10,423 bases of DNA, taken from Avelusimicrobium sp963660385. GTDB taxonomy: Bacteria; Elusimicrobiota; Elusimicrobia; Elusimicrobiales; Elusimicrobiaceae. Location: NCBI GenBank assembly GCA_963660385.1, contig CAVKWQ010000054.1, forward strand, positions 1-10,423, given 5' to 3'. The position numbers and the translations under genes are program-made. Of the stretch, positions 1 to 6,970 are shown in pieces; positions within the stretch are counted from its first letter, which is position 1, and the number at the start of each line of letters is the position of its first letter. The notes beneath the pieces are model-generated. The model had not been told where the DNA came from, did no database searches, and saw nothing but the letters and a program-made list of their open reading frames with translations.

Positions 1-2
1 AA

Positions 3-1049
3 ATGCCGTCTTACCGGGACGGCCGTCTGTGCTGTGATAGCGCGGAACAATGCGCAAAACTCAATAAAAATTATCCGTTGTGTAGCGAACTGACTGCAAA
101 GGCTGACTACACGAGCGGCGCGGAGTGCGCGGCTTACGGTCCAACCCCGGACCCTGTGATTAACTGCTCGGGCTCTTCTACACAAACCTGTGGGTGTAAT
201 AATGGCGGGACTCAAACGAGAACCTGCGATACAACCACGGGCACTTGGAGTGCTTGGAGCACTTGCTCTATTGCTGATACTTGTGATTGCACAGGAGCAG
301 AACCGATTTCCAGCCAAGCCTGTAACAGTTGCGGAACGCAAACTCGCACGGTAACGTGCAACACGGCCACCGGTGAGTGGGTCCCTGGAAATTGGGGTAC
401 TTGCAGCAAAACGCAGCGCGAGTGCGACTGCCAAAATCCGCCCGCAGGAGAAGCCTCTTCGCGCGCCTGCCCTGAGGGGTCTACGGGTACGCAAACGAGA
501 ACTTGGAACGCCACGGCCTGCGCTTGGAGCGATTGGACGGGCACTTGTACATCAACTTGCGATATGACTTCCCAAGATGTTTTAAACCGTGCGCAAAATT
601 GCGAACAAGGGGGACATAACGCAAATTGGAAGGCCGGGACGTGGAGCACCACTACTTGTTCCTGCACCTGCCCGGCGGGTACTACTATGGATGAGGAAGG
701 GGCGTGCATTGCGGCAAGTGCGTGCGATGATGCGAACTATAAATCCGCCCATAAGAGCGAGTGTTGTCCGTCTGCCGCTAAAACCGATACGGTATGTTGG
801 AAAACAGAGTGGCAAATTGAATCTTCTGTGGAGGAATACTGGTTAGCGAATACTGGATATCGCGGAGAGCGCACCTGTGAACCCGAATATACCAATGCCC
901 CTCGTACGGACGACAACTGCTATGGCTCCTGCACCGTTGGCGCTACTTGCACCCAACTTGGCAATTATAGTTTTTGGAATGTGGGGGATATTGATTGTGT
1001 AGGGGTGGTGGATACTTATAGTTGTGAATTTACTAAAAACGGTTGGTAA
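3..1049 (+). CDS. Cys-rich protein with TSP1-like repeats (5' end outside window)
   Basis: Open reading frame running in from the left edge; the ATG at position 3 is probably internal because no ribosome-binding site or signal peptide can be seen, so this is likely the C-terminal part of a larger protein. The 348 visible residues contain 37 cysteines (over 10%), indicating a disulfide-rich, exported protein. Three related blocks share the start GTQTRT and a W-x2-W or W-x4-W followed by Cys: residues 69-88 (W82, W85, C88), 111-134 (W126, W131, C134) and 162-182 (W175, W178, C182). This is the pattern of thrombospondin type 1 repeats (WxxWxxC). Residues 219-235 have dense Cys (CxCxC), and the last 90 residues are a distinct Cys-bearing domain ending in NGW. 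No catalytic motif is visible. A role in surface adhesion or as a large secreted structural protein is inference. Stop TAA at 1047-1049; it converges on cysE. Confidence 0.75.
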   Translation: MPSYRDGRLCCDSAEQCAKLNKNYPLCSELTAKADYTSGAECAAYGPTPDPVINCSGSSTQTCGCNNGGTQTRTCDTTTGTWSAWSTCSIADTCDCTGAEPISSQACNSCGTQTRTVTCNTATGEWVPGNWGTCSKTQRECDCQNPPAGEASSRACPEGSTGTQTRTWNATACAWSDWTGTCTSTCDMTSQDVLNRAQNCEQGGHNANWKAGTWSTTTCSCTCPAGTTMDEEGACIAASACDDANYKSAHKSECCPSAAKTDTVCWKTEWQIESSVEEYWLANTGYRGERTCEPEYTNAPRTDDNCYGSCTVGATCTQLGNYSFWNVGDIDCVGVVDTYSCEFTKNGW

Positions 1050-1074
1050 AGATGTGCTTTTAGTATAAGAACTA

Positions 1075-1122
1075 CCCCGGGGAGATGTAACCCCGGGGCG
1101 GTCGTTTATAACGGGGCTTTTT
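1075..1122 (+). terminator. Probable terminator region after the Cys-rich gene
   Basis: An 8-bp inverted repeat CCCCGGGG (1075-1082 and 1091-1098, 8-nt loop) begins 26 nt after the stop codon. A second possible stem, CCCCG 1091-1095 with CGGGG 1112-1116, is followed by C and then five Ts (1118-1122). The two stems share an arm, so only one can form at a time. The second fits a Rho-independent terminator, though its loop is long. Confidence 0.45.
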
Positions 1123-1136
1123 GCCCTAAATTGCTG

Positions 1137-1279
1137 GCGCGCAGAGTTGTTTCGGTAGAGCGCGGTATTGCCCTAGTAGTGTGGCTCAATTAATCGTAAC
1201 CTAGCGCATAGAGTGGCACAGCCCGCAGGGTCGTTTCGGCAGAGTGCGACATTGCAAGAACCGTGTTGCTCCATTAGTC
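1137..1279. repeat. Degenerate tandem repeat, two 59-nt copies 84 nt apart
   Basis: Copies at 1137-1195 and 1221-1279. The first 35 nt match at 28 positions (both contain GTTTCGG or CGTTTCGG, then AGAG.GCG, then ATTGC). The last 17 nt match at 14 positions (GTGT.GCTC.ATTA.TC), and the stretch between them has diverged. It sits in the convergent intergenic region between the Cys-rich gene and cysE. No ORF or RNA gene was recognised here. The second copy begins with the CCCGCAGGG core that recurs elsewhere in the window. Confidence 0.6.
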
Positions 1280-1323
1280 AAAAGAGCGCGGTCAAGTAGC
1301 GGCCCGCTAGGGTGCCCGCAGGG

Positions 1324-2148
1324 CTATATTTGGGAGTGAGGGGGGACGTCGTGGGTAATCCACTTGTTGGCGCCCAAAACGCTGCCCTTGCCAATGGTTA
1401 CGTTGCCAAGCACGGTGGTTTCGGCGTAGATGATGACGTCGTCCTCAATATTGGGGTGGCGTTTAATGCCTTTTACGGGGTTGCCGTGTTCGTCCAAGGG
1501 GAAACTCTTGGCCCCTAAGGTAACGCCCTGATAGAGTTTTACATTGGAGCCAATCACGCACGTCTCGCCGATGACAACGCCCGTTCCGTGGTCAATAAAA
1601 AAGCCGGAGCCGATTTCTGCGCCGGGGTGAATATCAATCCCTGTCAAATTGTGGGCGTATTCGGTAACAATGCGCGGAATCAAGCGCACGCCGTTTTTGT
1701 GTAAAAAGTGGGCCATACGCTGTAAAGTAATGGCGGTAATACCGGGATAGCACAAGAGCGGTTCCACGGGGTTTACGGCGGCCGGGTCGCCCTCGTAGGC
1801 GGCGGTAATGTCGGTAATCAGCAGGCGCTGAATATCAGGCAGGGCCAAAACAAAATCTTGTGTCAGTTGGTGCGCGCGGGCGTGGCAGGCGTTGCAGTCC
1901 GATTTTTCCTTGCACAGAAAACAAAGCGAGTTTAAAATCTGTTTTTCCAGCCGGGCGGCCAGTTGTTCCAGCGAAGCCGGACACGCCTTTTGCGAGGTGC
2001 ACTCCAAGGGGTATTGGTACAGAAAATCTTTAAACGCGCAAAAGAGTTCTACCGTTTCGGTGGCGGAGGGGATAAACTTGGCCTTTTCGTAAAATTTTTT
2101 ATCAAAAGTGCTTTTGAGTTCCTCAGTTACGCTGGAAAACGGATTCAT
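1324..2148 (-). CDS. cysE: Serine O-acetyltransferase
   Basis: Transfers acetyl from acetyl-CoA to L-serine, giving O-acetylserine for cysteine synthesis in the cytoplasm. The 274-aa protein has an N-terminal helical region and a C-terminal left-handed beta-helix of hexapeptide repeats (about residues 165-265). The active-site segments are clear: TEYAHNLTGIDIHPGA (162-177, with D172) and FIDHGTGVVIGET (184-196, with H186), matching the Asp-His pair of the family. The C-terminal residue is Ile, the residue which in characterised enzymes docks into cysteine synthase. Unusual: four cysteines spaced C76-x2-C79-x5-C85-x2-C88 in the helical domain, which could bind a metal. The start at 2148 has GGGGG upstream and lies 9 nt after lptB, so it is translated from the LPS operon mRNA as its last gene. 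Stop TAG at 1324-1326. Confidence 0.93.
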   Translation of the reverse strand: MNPFSSVTEELKSTFDKKFYEKAKFIPSATETVELFCAFKDFLYQYPLECTSQKACPASLEQLAARLEKQILNSLCFLCKEKSDCNACHARAHQLTQDFVLALPDIQRLLITDITAAYEGDPAAVNPVEPLLCYPGITAITLQRMAHFLHKNGVRLIPRIVTEYAHNLTGIDIHPGAEIGSGFFIDHGTGVVIGETCVIGSNVKLYQGVTLGAKSFPLDEHGNPVKGIKRHPNIEDDVIIYAETTVLGNVTIGKGSVLGANKWITHDVPPHSQI

Positions 2149-2157
2149 AGAGCCCCC

Positions 2158-2877
2158 TTACATCTTAAAATCTTCCCCTAAATACAGGCGGCGGGCATTT
2201 GCGTCGTTAAGCAAGGTGTTTTGGTCGCCCTCCACCAAAATTTTACCGTCGTAAATCAAATACGCGCGCTCCGTAAGCGGCAGGGTTTCGCGCACGTTGT
2301 GGTCGGTAATCAGCACGCCGATACCTTTGTCTTTGAGTTTAAAAATCATATGGCGCAGGTCGGACACGGTAATCGGGTCAATGCCTACAAAGGGTTCGTC
2401 CAGCAAAATGATTTTGGGGTTGCTGATCATACAGCGCGCAATTTCCATACGGCGTTTTTCGCCGCCGGAGAGCGTCCACGCTTTTTGCTTGGCCAGTTTG
2501 GTCAGGCCGAACTCGTTTAACAGGGCTTCTACGCGGCGTTTTTGCTCTTGCTTGTCGTCCAAAATGCGTTCCAGCACCGCCAGCAGATTTTCCTCCACCG
2601 TAAGGCCTTTAAAAATGGTGGGTTCCTGCGCCAAATATCCCAGACCGTGGCGGGCGCGCTCGTACATTGGCAGTTTGGTTACGTCGTCGCCGTCAATAAA
2701 CACGCGGCCCTTGGTGGGGCTGATAAAGCCGACCATCATATAGAAGGACGTAGTTTTCCCGGCGCCGTTGGGGCCCAACAGACCGACGATTTCGCCGGAT
2801 TTAACGTGAATATCCACCCCTTTTACGACCATACGGTCCTTGTAAACTTTTACAATTTGTTCGCTGCGCAGTTCCAT
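2158..2877 (-). CDS. lptB: LPS export ABC transporter ATP-binding protein LptB
   Basis: ATPase that, as a dimer with LptF/LptG, extracts LPS from the inner membrane and pushes it along the LptC-LptA bridge. All ABC motifs are present and intact in 239 aa, the usual length: Walker A GPNGAGKT (35-42), Q-loop Q84, signature LSGGE (136-140), Walker B IILLDE (156-161) and H-loop H193 in TDHNVRETL. The segment QEPTIFKGLTVEENL (84-98) is typical of LptB. It starts 13 nt after the lptA stop with AGGGG upstream, and is followed 9 nt later by cysE. The lptF and lptG partners are not in this window. The lptC-lptA-lptB order is the standard arrangement. Confidence 0.96.
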   Translation of the reverse strand: MELRSEQIVKVYKDRMVVKGVDIHVKSGEIVGLLGPNGAGKTTSFYMMVGFISPTKGRVFIDGDDVTKLPMYERARHGLGYLAQEPTIFKGLTVEENLLAVLERILDDKQEQKRRVEALLNEFGLTKLAKQKAWTLSGGEKRRMEIARCMISNPKIILLDEPFVGIDPITVSDLRHMIFKLKDKGIGVLITDHNVRETLPLTERAYLIYDGKILVEGDQNTLLNDANARRLYLGEDFKM

Positions 2878-2890
2878 AAGTAAAAAACCC

Positions 2891-3787
2891 CTAAAATTTG
2901 GTGTTGGCGGAGGCTTCGTTGAGCCGGGGGGATACCGCCCAGCCCTGTACCTTGCCGTCTAAAATTATTTTTTTGCCCTCGTTGTCGGACTGGACCTTAT
3001 CCGCTATTATAGCAAATGTGCCTTCCTCACTCGTGCCGTGCACCAGCGGACGGGAGCCGTAAGCGTAAGACTCGTTATTGTTGCCGTCGTAAATAATGGT
3101 GTCGGCTTCCAAGGTGCGGAGCGAGTCCGAAGCCGAGGCGCCGCCTTCCAAGAGCAAATGGTTTTTTGCCTGGTGGTAGGTGGCCTTTTCAGCCGTGAGG
3201 GTTTGCGGGCCTTGCGGCGTATCTCGCACGACGCGGACATTTCCCTCTAAAATAAAAAGTTGTTTGTTTAAATCAAACCCCGCCTTTTGCGCGTAAGCGG
3301 TGGCGGTGCCGTTCTTTTTATCCGTGTAAATCAGGCGGATTTGTTTGCCCTTGTTGGCAGTTAAAAGGCCCTTTTGCGTTTTGTAGTTGTAGCGGGCGTA
3401 GTCGGCATAGGCTTGATATTCGGGCGCGTTCTTTTCGGCTTGGCGCAGATAGACGTGCCCCTTGGCCGTAAAGCGGTTCAGGGCTCGCTCGGACAAGGCG
3501 TAATCGGAGCGGAAGCGGTACGTTCCGTTATCGTAGGAAACGTGGCCCTTAAATTCCTCTTGCTGCTTGTCCTTGTAAATTACCCAACTGTCGCTTTGCA
3601 CAAGCCCGCCCAACACTTCGGGCATTTTTTTAACGGCGGCTTTTTGTTTAAAATTGCGTTTGGCCTGCGTGAGTTGCTTTTTGGCGGGCGGAATTTTGAT
3701 TTCCGGCCCTTGGGCGCGTACCGTCCGGCAGCCGCTAATCGCCACGGTTGCCAGCAAGGGGAGCAAAAGGAGCCATTTTGTCTTCAT
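2891..3787 (-). CDS. lptA: LptA/OstA-like LPS transport protein, possible lipoprotein
   Basis: Periplasmic beta-jellyroll protein expected to form the LPS bridge between LptC and the outer-membrane LptD. At 298 aa it is much longer than E. coli LptA (about 185 aa), with OstA-type repeats such as ADYARYNYKTQKGLLTA, GNVRVV...LTAEKATYH and LEADTIIYDGNN. The N-terminus is a signal peptide (LLLLPLLATVAISGC) with a plausible lipobox ISG-C20. Cleavage by signal peptidase I after VRA (residue 25) is the alternative, so lipidation is uncertain. A Lys-rich stretch follows (residues about 35-54). The identity rests on OstA-like repeats plus position between lptC and lptB. The start ATG (3787) overlaps the lptC stop by four bases (ATGA), implying coupled translation. 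Confidence 0.85.
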   Translation of the reverse strand: MKTKWLLLLPLLATVAISGCRTVRAQGPEIKIPPAKKQLTQAKRNFKQKAAVKKMPEVLGGLVQSDSWVIYKDKQQEEFKGHVSYDNGTYRFRSDYALSERALNRFTAKGHVYLRQAEKNAPEYQAYADYARYNYKTQKGLLTANKGKQIRLIYTDKKNGTATAYAQKAGFDLNKQLFILEGNVRVVRDTPQGPQTLTAEKATYHQAKNHLLLEGGASASDSLRTLEADTIIYDGNNNESYAYGSRPLVHGTSEEGTFAIIADKVQSDNEGKKIILDGKVQGWAVSPRLNEASANTKF

Positions 3788-4332
3788 TTGGGTAGCGTAT
3801 CCTTGTTTAGTTTTAATTCGTCCGTGCGCGCAGGCAAGCGGGTCCTTTGTTTTTTGAGTTCAATTTTGGATAATTTGGAATCGGTTTCCACGCCGCCCTT
3901 GGCCGTTACCTTGGCTCCGCCGCGCGTGATGACCGTTTTGGTGTCGGACCAAATGCGGTTTTTATCTACATCGTAGGAAAATTGCTCGGCGGTAATGGTG
4001 GCGTTTTCGGTTAAAGACTTTATCACAGCGTGCCCGTCAATGGATACCAGTTTGTGCGGGTAGTCAAAGGTGCCCGTGTCGCCGGTTACCTGTACGCTGT
4101 CCTGTCCGTTTTCTTTCAGCAGCAGCACGGGGTTTTTTAAGGTGGCGCTCTTCAAGTCGGAAAAGTCCACCGCGTCGGCGCGGAGCACCCATTGTTTTTG
4201 GCTGTCTTTTGATTCAAAAATGGAAACCTGCGTAGCCAGTTGCATACCGGCGTCTTCGGTGGGGGAAAAAGTATCACTCCCGCCGCAGGCGGCTAATAAA
4301 GGCAGTAAACCAAACAAAAGGTATTTTTTCAT
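3784..4332 (-). CDS. lptC: LptC-like LPS export protein, predicted lipoprotein
   Basis: Links the inner-membrane LptBFG complex to LptA. The 182-aa protein starts with a signal peptide and a good lipobox, LLAAC (C16), followed by GGSD, so it is probably lipid-anchored. E. coli LptC instead keeps an uncleaved N-terminal helix. The remaining sequence is of the LptC type: WVLRADAVDFSDLKSATLKNP (near 48-68), then short beta-repeats (VTGDTGTFDYPHKLVSIDG, ITAEQFSYDVDKNRIWSD) as in the LptC/OstA jellyroll. The tail is basic. The start overlaps the kdsD stop and the stop overlaps the lptA start, both as ATGA, so translation is likely coupled through all three genes. Confidence 0.85.
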   Translation of the reverse strand: MKKYLLFGLLPLLAACGGSDTFSPTEDAGMQLATQVSIFESKDSQKQWVLRADAVDFSDLKSATLKNPVLLLKENGQDSVQVTGDTGTFDYPHKLVSIDGHAVIKSLTENATITAEQFSYDVDKNRIWSDTKTVITRGGAKVTAKGGVETDSKLSKIELKKQRTRLPARTDELKLNKDTLPK

Positions 4333-5327
4333 TTTTTATCCAAAAACGCCAAATATTCAATTAAATCTTTTTCGTCAATAATGCCCACCACCTTGCCGGA
4401 TTTATCCAATACCGGCAGGTTATCCACGTGCGTGGCGTGAATCATTTTGGCCGCATCAATGGCTGGAACCGTGTCCAAAATGTGGTGCGGGTTCTTTGTC
4501 ATTACTTCGGTAATGTTTTTGTTGAGCAGGTCCGCGCCCTTTTGCAACAAGCGGCGCAAATCTCCGTCGGTAAAGTATCCAAGCAAATGGCCCTTGTTAT
4601 CCACCACGCTGGTGGCTCCGGCGGCCCCGGTTTGGGTCATTACAAAGAGCGCGTCCTTAACGGAAGCGGTTTCGCGTACAGTGGGGTTGTTTTTGCCCTT
4701 GCGCATTAAATCCTTAACCTGCTGGGTAAGCAGTTTGCCCAAGGAGCCCCCCGGATGAAAGACGGCGAAATCGCGCTTTTCAAAGTGTTTGATTTTCATT
4801 AAGCACAGCGCCAGCGCATCGCCCACGGCCAAGGTAGCGGTGGTGGAAGCGGTGGGGGCCAGGTTGTACGGGCAGGCCTCGCGCTCAATGTGAATCGTAA
4901 TGTGGATATCGGACATTAACGCCAGTTTGGAGTGTGCGTTGCCCGTCATACCGATAATGGTGAGTTTGCGGCGCTCCAAGGAGGGGAGAATTTTATTGAT
5001 TTCCTCGGTTTGGCCGGAAAAAGAAATCGCCAAAATCACATCGCCGGGCATAATCATCCCCAAGTCGCCGTGCAGGGCTTCCACCGGGTGCACAAAGAAA
5101 GACGGCGTGCCCGTAGAAGCCAGCGTGGCGGAAATTTTGCGGCCGATAATCCCGCTTTTGCCAATGCCCAGCACCACTACGCGGCCCTTGGTTTTGGCAA
5201 TTACGTCCACGGCCTTTAAAAATTGGTCGTCAATGCTTTTTTTGCTCAGTTCCAGGGCTTCCAGTTCAATTTCCAGTACGTGGCGGGCCATACGTTTTAT
5301 GGCGGTTTCAGAAAATTCTTGTGTCAT
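4329..5327 (-). CDS. kdsD: D-arabinose-5-phosphate isomerase (KdsD/KpsF/GutQ family)
   Basis: Converts D-ribulose 5-phosphate to D-arabinose 5-phosphate, the first dedicated step toward Kdo. At 332 aa it has the full family architecture: a SIS domain (about residues 35-180) with VLGIGKSG (52-59), TPSFFVHPVEALHGDLGM (74-91), SFSGQTEEI (102-110) and the EACP..LAPT.STT signature (150-163), then FHPGGSLG (190-197), and two CBS domains (about 205-263 and 272-328; DGDLRRLL and DEKDLIEYL). The start at 5327 is preceded by AGGTGA, which overlaps the end of the small upstream gene 4 nt away. The stop overlaps lptC (ATGA). No Kdo-8-P phosphatase gene (kdsC), often found next to kdsD, is in this operon. 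Confidence 0.95.
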   Translation of the reverse strand: MTQEFSETAIKRMARHVLEIELEALELSKKSIDDQFLKAVDVIAKTKGRVVVLGIGKSGIIGRKISATLASTGTPSFFVHPVEALHGDLGMIMPGDVILAISFSGQTEEINKILPSLERRKLTIIGMTGNAHSKLALMSDIHITIHIEREACPYNLAPTASTTATLAVGDALALCLMKIKHFEKRDFAVFHPGGSLGKLLTQQVKDLMRKGKNNPTVRETASVKDALFVMTQTGAAGATSVVDNKGHLLGYFTDGDLRRLLQKGADLLNKNITEVMTKNPHHILDTVPAIDAAKMIHATHVDNLPVLDKSGKVVGIIDEKDLIEYLAFLDKK

Positions 5328-5331
5328 AGTT

Positions 5332-5511
5332 TCACCTGTTTATCCACGGGGTCGCTTCGGGCGCGGGCCGTTGGGTTTTAAACGGCTCGGGCAAGCGGGC
5401 CGTTACAAAGGAAAAAGTAAAATACAACCCCGCGCAGAGTACCAAAAGCAGGCCGAACAATACGGCCTGCCCTTTTAAAGACGGTGTCCAAACGGGGCGG
5501 TTATTTGTCAT
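5332..5511 (-). CDS. Small single-pass membrane protein, unknown function
   Basis: A 59-aa reading frame filling the kdsA-kdsD gap. Its ATG (5511-5509) overlaps the kdsA stop codon as ATGA, exactly like the neighbouring junctions, and its TGA (5334-5332) lies 4 nt before the kdsD start. The protein begins MTNNRPVWTPSLKGQ, has one hydrophobic segment (residues about 16-37, AVLFGLLLVLCAGLYFTFSF) and a short Pro/Arg-rich tail (ARLPEPFKTQRPAPEATPW). By the positive-inside rule either orientation is possible. I recognise no family. The overlap and operon position argue that it is translated and works with LPS or Kdo synthesis or export, which is inference. Alternatively it could serve mainly to couple translation from kdsA to kdsD. 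Confidence 0.75.
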   Translation of the reverse strand: MTNNRPVWTPSLKGQAVLFGLLLVLCAGLYFTFSFVTARLPEPFKTQRPAPEATPWINR

Positions 5512-6341
5512 TTAAATTTTTTAACCAATTCATCAATAGCGCACAATTCGCGCGTCATTTTAGCGGTCATTTTTAAATCTAACGAGTTCGGCCCGTCGGA
5601 CAAGGCGTGGTCCGGGTCCGGGTGCGCTTCAAAAAACACGCCTGCAATCCCAAGCGCGGTGGCCGCCTTGGCCAGTACCGGGGCCAACTGGCGGTTTCCG
5701 CCCGTAGCCGAGCCCAGCGCGCCGGGCTTTTGCACGGAGTGGGTCGCGTCAAAAATGACGGGATAGCCAAACTGCTTCATAATTTCCAGCGAGCGCATAT
5801 CCACCACCAAATCGCCATAGCCAAAACTAGCACCGCGTTCGGTGAGTAAAATTTTATGGTTGCCGCGGGATTCAATTTTTTTAATCACTTGTTCCATTGC
5901 CGCCGGGGCCAAAAATTGTCCTTTCTTCACGTTGACGGCTTTGCCCGTATCGGCGCAGGCCAAGACCAAATCGGTCTGGCGGCACAAGAACGCCGGAATT
6001 TGCAAAATATCGGCCACTTGCGCGACTTCTTCGGCCTGCCAAGGTTCGTGCACATCCACCACCAGCGGAAGGCCCGTGATTTTTTTGGCCTTGGCTAAAA
6101 TTTCAAGCCCTTTGGCAAGCCCCGGCCCGCGGTACGCATCTACCGACGTGCGGTTGGCTTTGTCAAAAGAGGCTTTTAAAATAAAAGGGTGTTTCGTCTT
6201 GGCGATAATGGCTTTTAACTTTTTGGCGGTATCAATATAGTGCGTTTCGCTTTCAATGACGCACGTCCCGGCCATAAACACCAAGGGTAAAGTATTGGAA
6301 ATCTTGTAATTACCTATTTTAATGATTTTCTGCATACCCAT
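5508..6341 (-). CDS. kdsA: 3-deoxy-8-phosphooctulonate synthase (metal-dependent class)
   Basis: Condenses phosphoenolpyruvate with arabinose 5-phosphate to Kdo-8-phosphate in the cytoplasm; kdsD in the same operon supplies the substrate. 277 aa with family motifs KASFDKANRTS (56-66), YRGPGL (70-75), VDVHEP (95-100), LTERGASFGYGDLVVD (166-181) and FDATHSVQKPG (197-207). The residue that separates the two classes is Cys here (AGTCVIES, C27) and Asn in the metal-free E. coli enzyme. With C27, H201, E238 and D249 the metal set of the Aquifex enzyme (C11, H185, E222, D233) is complete, each offset by 16. Two starts are possible, M1 (6341) and M3 (6335). M3 fits the family N-terminus and a leaderless transcript from the -10 box just upstream. 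First gene of the operon; the stop overlaps the small membrane gene. Confidence 0.95.
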   Translation of the reverse strand: MGMQKIIKIGNYKISNTLPLVFMAGTCVIESETHYIDTAKKLKAIIAKTKHPFILKASFDKANRTSVDAYRGPGLAKGLEILAKAKKITGLPLVVDVHEPWQAEEVAQVADILQIPAFLCRQTDLVLACADTGKAVNVKKGQFLAPAAMEQVIKKIESRGNHKILLTERGASFGYGDLVVDMRSLEIMKQFGYPVIFDATHSVQKPGALGSATGGNRQLAPVLAKAATALGIAGVFFEAHPDPDHALSDGPNSLDLKMTAKMTRELCAIDELVKKFK

Positions 6342-6350
6342 ATCATAGCA
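6342..6350 (-). promoter_or_regulatory. Extended -10 promoter of the kdsA-cysE operon
   Basis: Minus-strand TGCTATGAT is an extended -10 (TGn plus TATGAT, 6347-6342). No good -35 is visible 17 nt upstream. Six nucleotides separate the box from the ATG of codon 3 of kdsA (6335), so transcription should start at or within a base of that ATG, giving a leaderless mRNA. No Shine-Dalgarno sequence precedes either candidate start. Confidence 0.55.
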
Positions 6351-6389
6351 AATTTTGCCCGCTTTCTATATAGAGAATACCCGAAAAAC

Positions 6390-6445
6390 TTGTATTTTTG
6401 CGCCGGGTATTTTATACTATATCGGTAGATAACCCTTTTAGGAGG
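6390..6445 (+). promoter_or_regulatory. Promoter and RBS of the pilin-like gene
   Basis: TTGTAT (6390-6395), 17-nt spacer, TATACT (6413-6418). A full Shine-Dalgarno AGGAGG at 6440-6445 is 5 nt before the ATG at 6451. This supports the start, and contrasts with the absence of any Shine-Dalgarno at the divergent kdsA. Confidence 0.75.
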
Positions 6446-6450
6446 CTTTT

Positions 6451-6906
6451 ATGAGCAGAGGTTTTACCTTAATTGAACTTTTGGTGGTGGTGCTGATTAT
6501 CGGCATTTTGTCGGCGATTGCGTTGCCCCAGTATGAAACCGCGGTGGAAAAGAGCCGCGCTTCCGAAGCGTTTGTAAACGGGCGGGCGATTGTGGACGCG
6601 ATGAACCGCGCCTTGAACGAACGCCCCAATGACTTGCCCAAAACGCGCTATGACCTGGATATCAAACTTTCTGGCGGGTCTTGGAATTCGTCCGGCAACC
6701 AATACACCACTAATTTGTTTGTGTACGATTTATCCAAGGGCGACCGCGTGGAAGCCACGCGCAACTTGGGCGGCTCCGAAAAATATGTGCTGACGTTCTT
6801 CAATAACTACAACGATGTAGCCGACCTGCGCACCTGCACGCCGACGGGGTCCACCGCTACGAATTTGTGCAAATCGTTTGCAGGTTCCGGCTTCACCGTT
6901 AAATAA
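6451..6906 (+). CDS. Type IV pilin-like (prepilin N-terminal motif) protein
   Basis: Major or minor pilin, or type II secretion pseudopilin. The 151-aa product has a minimal leader MSRG, then FTLIELLVVVLIIGILSAIA: cleavage by prepilin peptidase after G4 leaves F at +1 and the required Glu at +5 (E9). The hydrophobic helix continues into ALPQYETAVEKSRASEAFVNGRAIVDAMNRAL, the usual pilin spine. The C-terminal globular part is short and carries the only two cysteines (C133 and C144 by my count, in TCTPTGSTATNLCKSF), likely forming the closing disulfide loop typical of pilins. It stands alone, with its own promoter, Shine-Dalgarno and terminator, and no assembly genes are nearby. Whether it is a fibre subunit, an uptake pilin or a pseudopilin cannot be decided from sequence alone. 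Confidence 0.88.
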   Translation: MSRGFTLIELLVVVLIIGILSAIALPQYETAVEKSRASEAFVNGRAIVDAMNRALNERPNDLPKTRYDLDIKLSGGSWNSSGNQYTTNLFVYDLSKGDRVEATRNLGGSEKYVLTFFNNYNDVADLRTCTPTGSTATNLCKSFAGSGFTVK

Positions 6907-6930
6907 AGCAGTAGTTAATTTTTATTTTCC

Positions 6931-6967
6931 CCGGGAGAGTGTTTTATAATACTCCCCCGGTTTTTTT
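6931..6967 (+). terminator. Rho-independent terminator of the pilin-like gene
   Basis: Stem CCGGG-A-GAGT (6931-6940) pairs with ACTC-C-CCCGG (6951-6960) with one mismatch and a 10-nt loop, followed directly by seven Ts (6961-6967). It lies 24 nt after the stop codon. Confidence 0.9.
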
Positions 6968-6970
6968 GTT

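Noticed and set aside
212..709. 165-aa antisense ORF opposite the Cys-rich gene
   Set aside because: Its Val/Gln/Pro-rich sequence is the mirror of the repeated Cys/Thr codons; no independent start signals.
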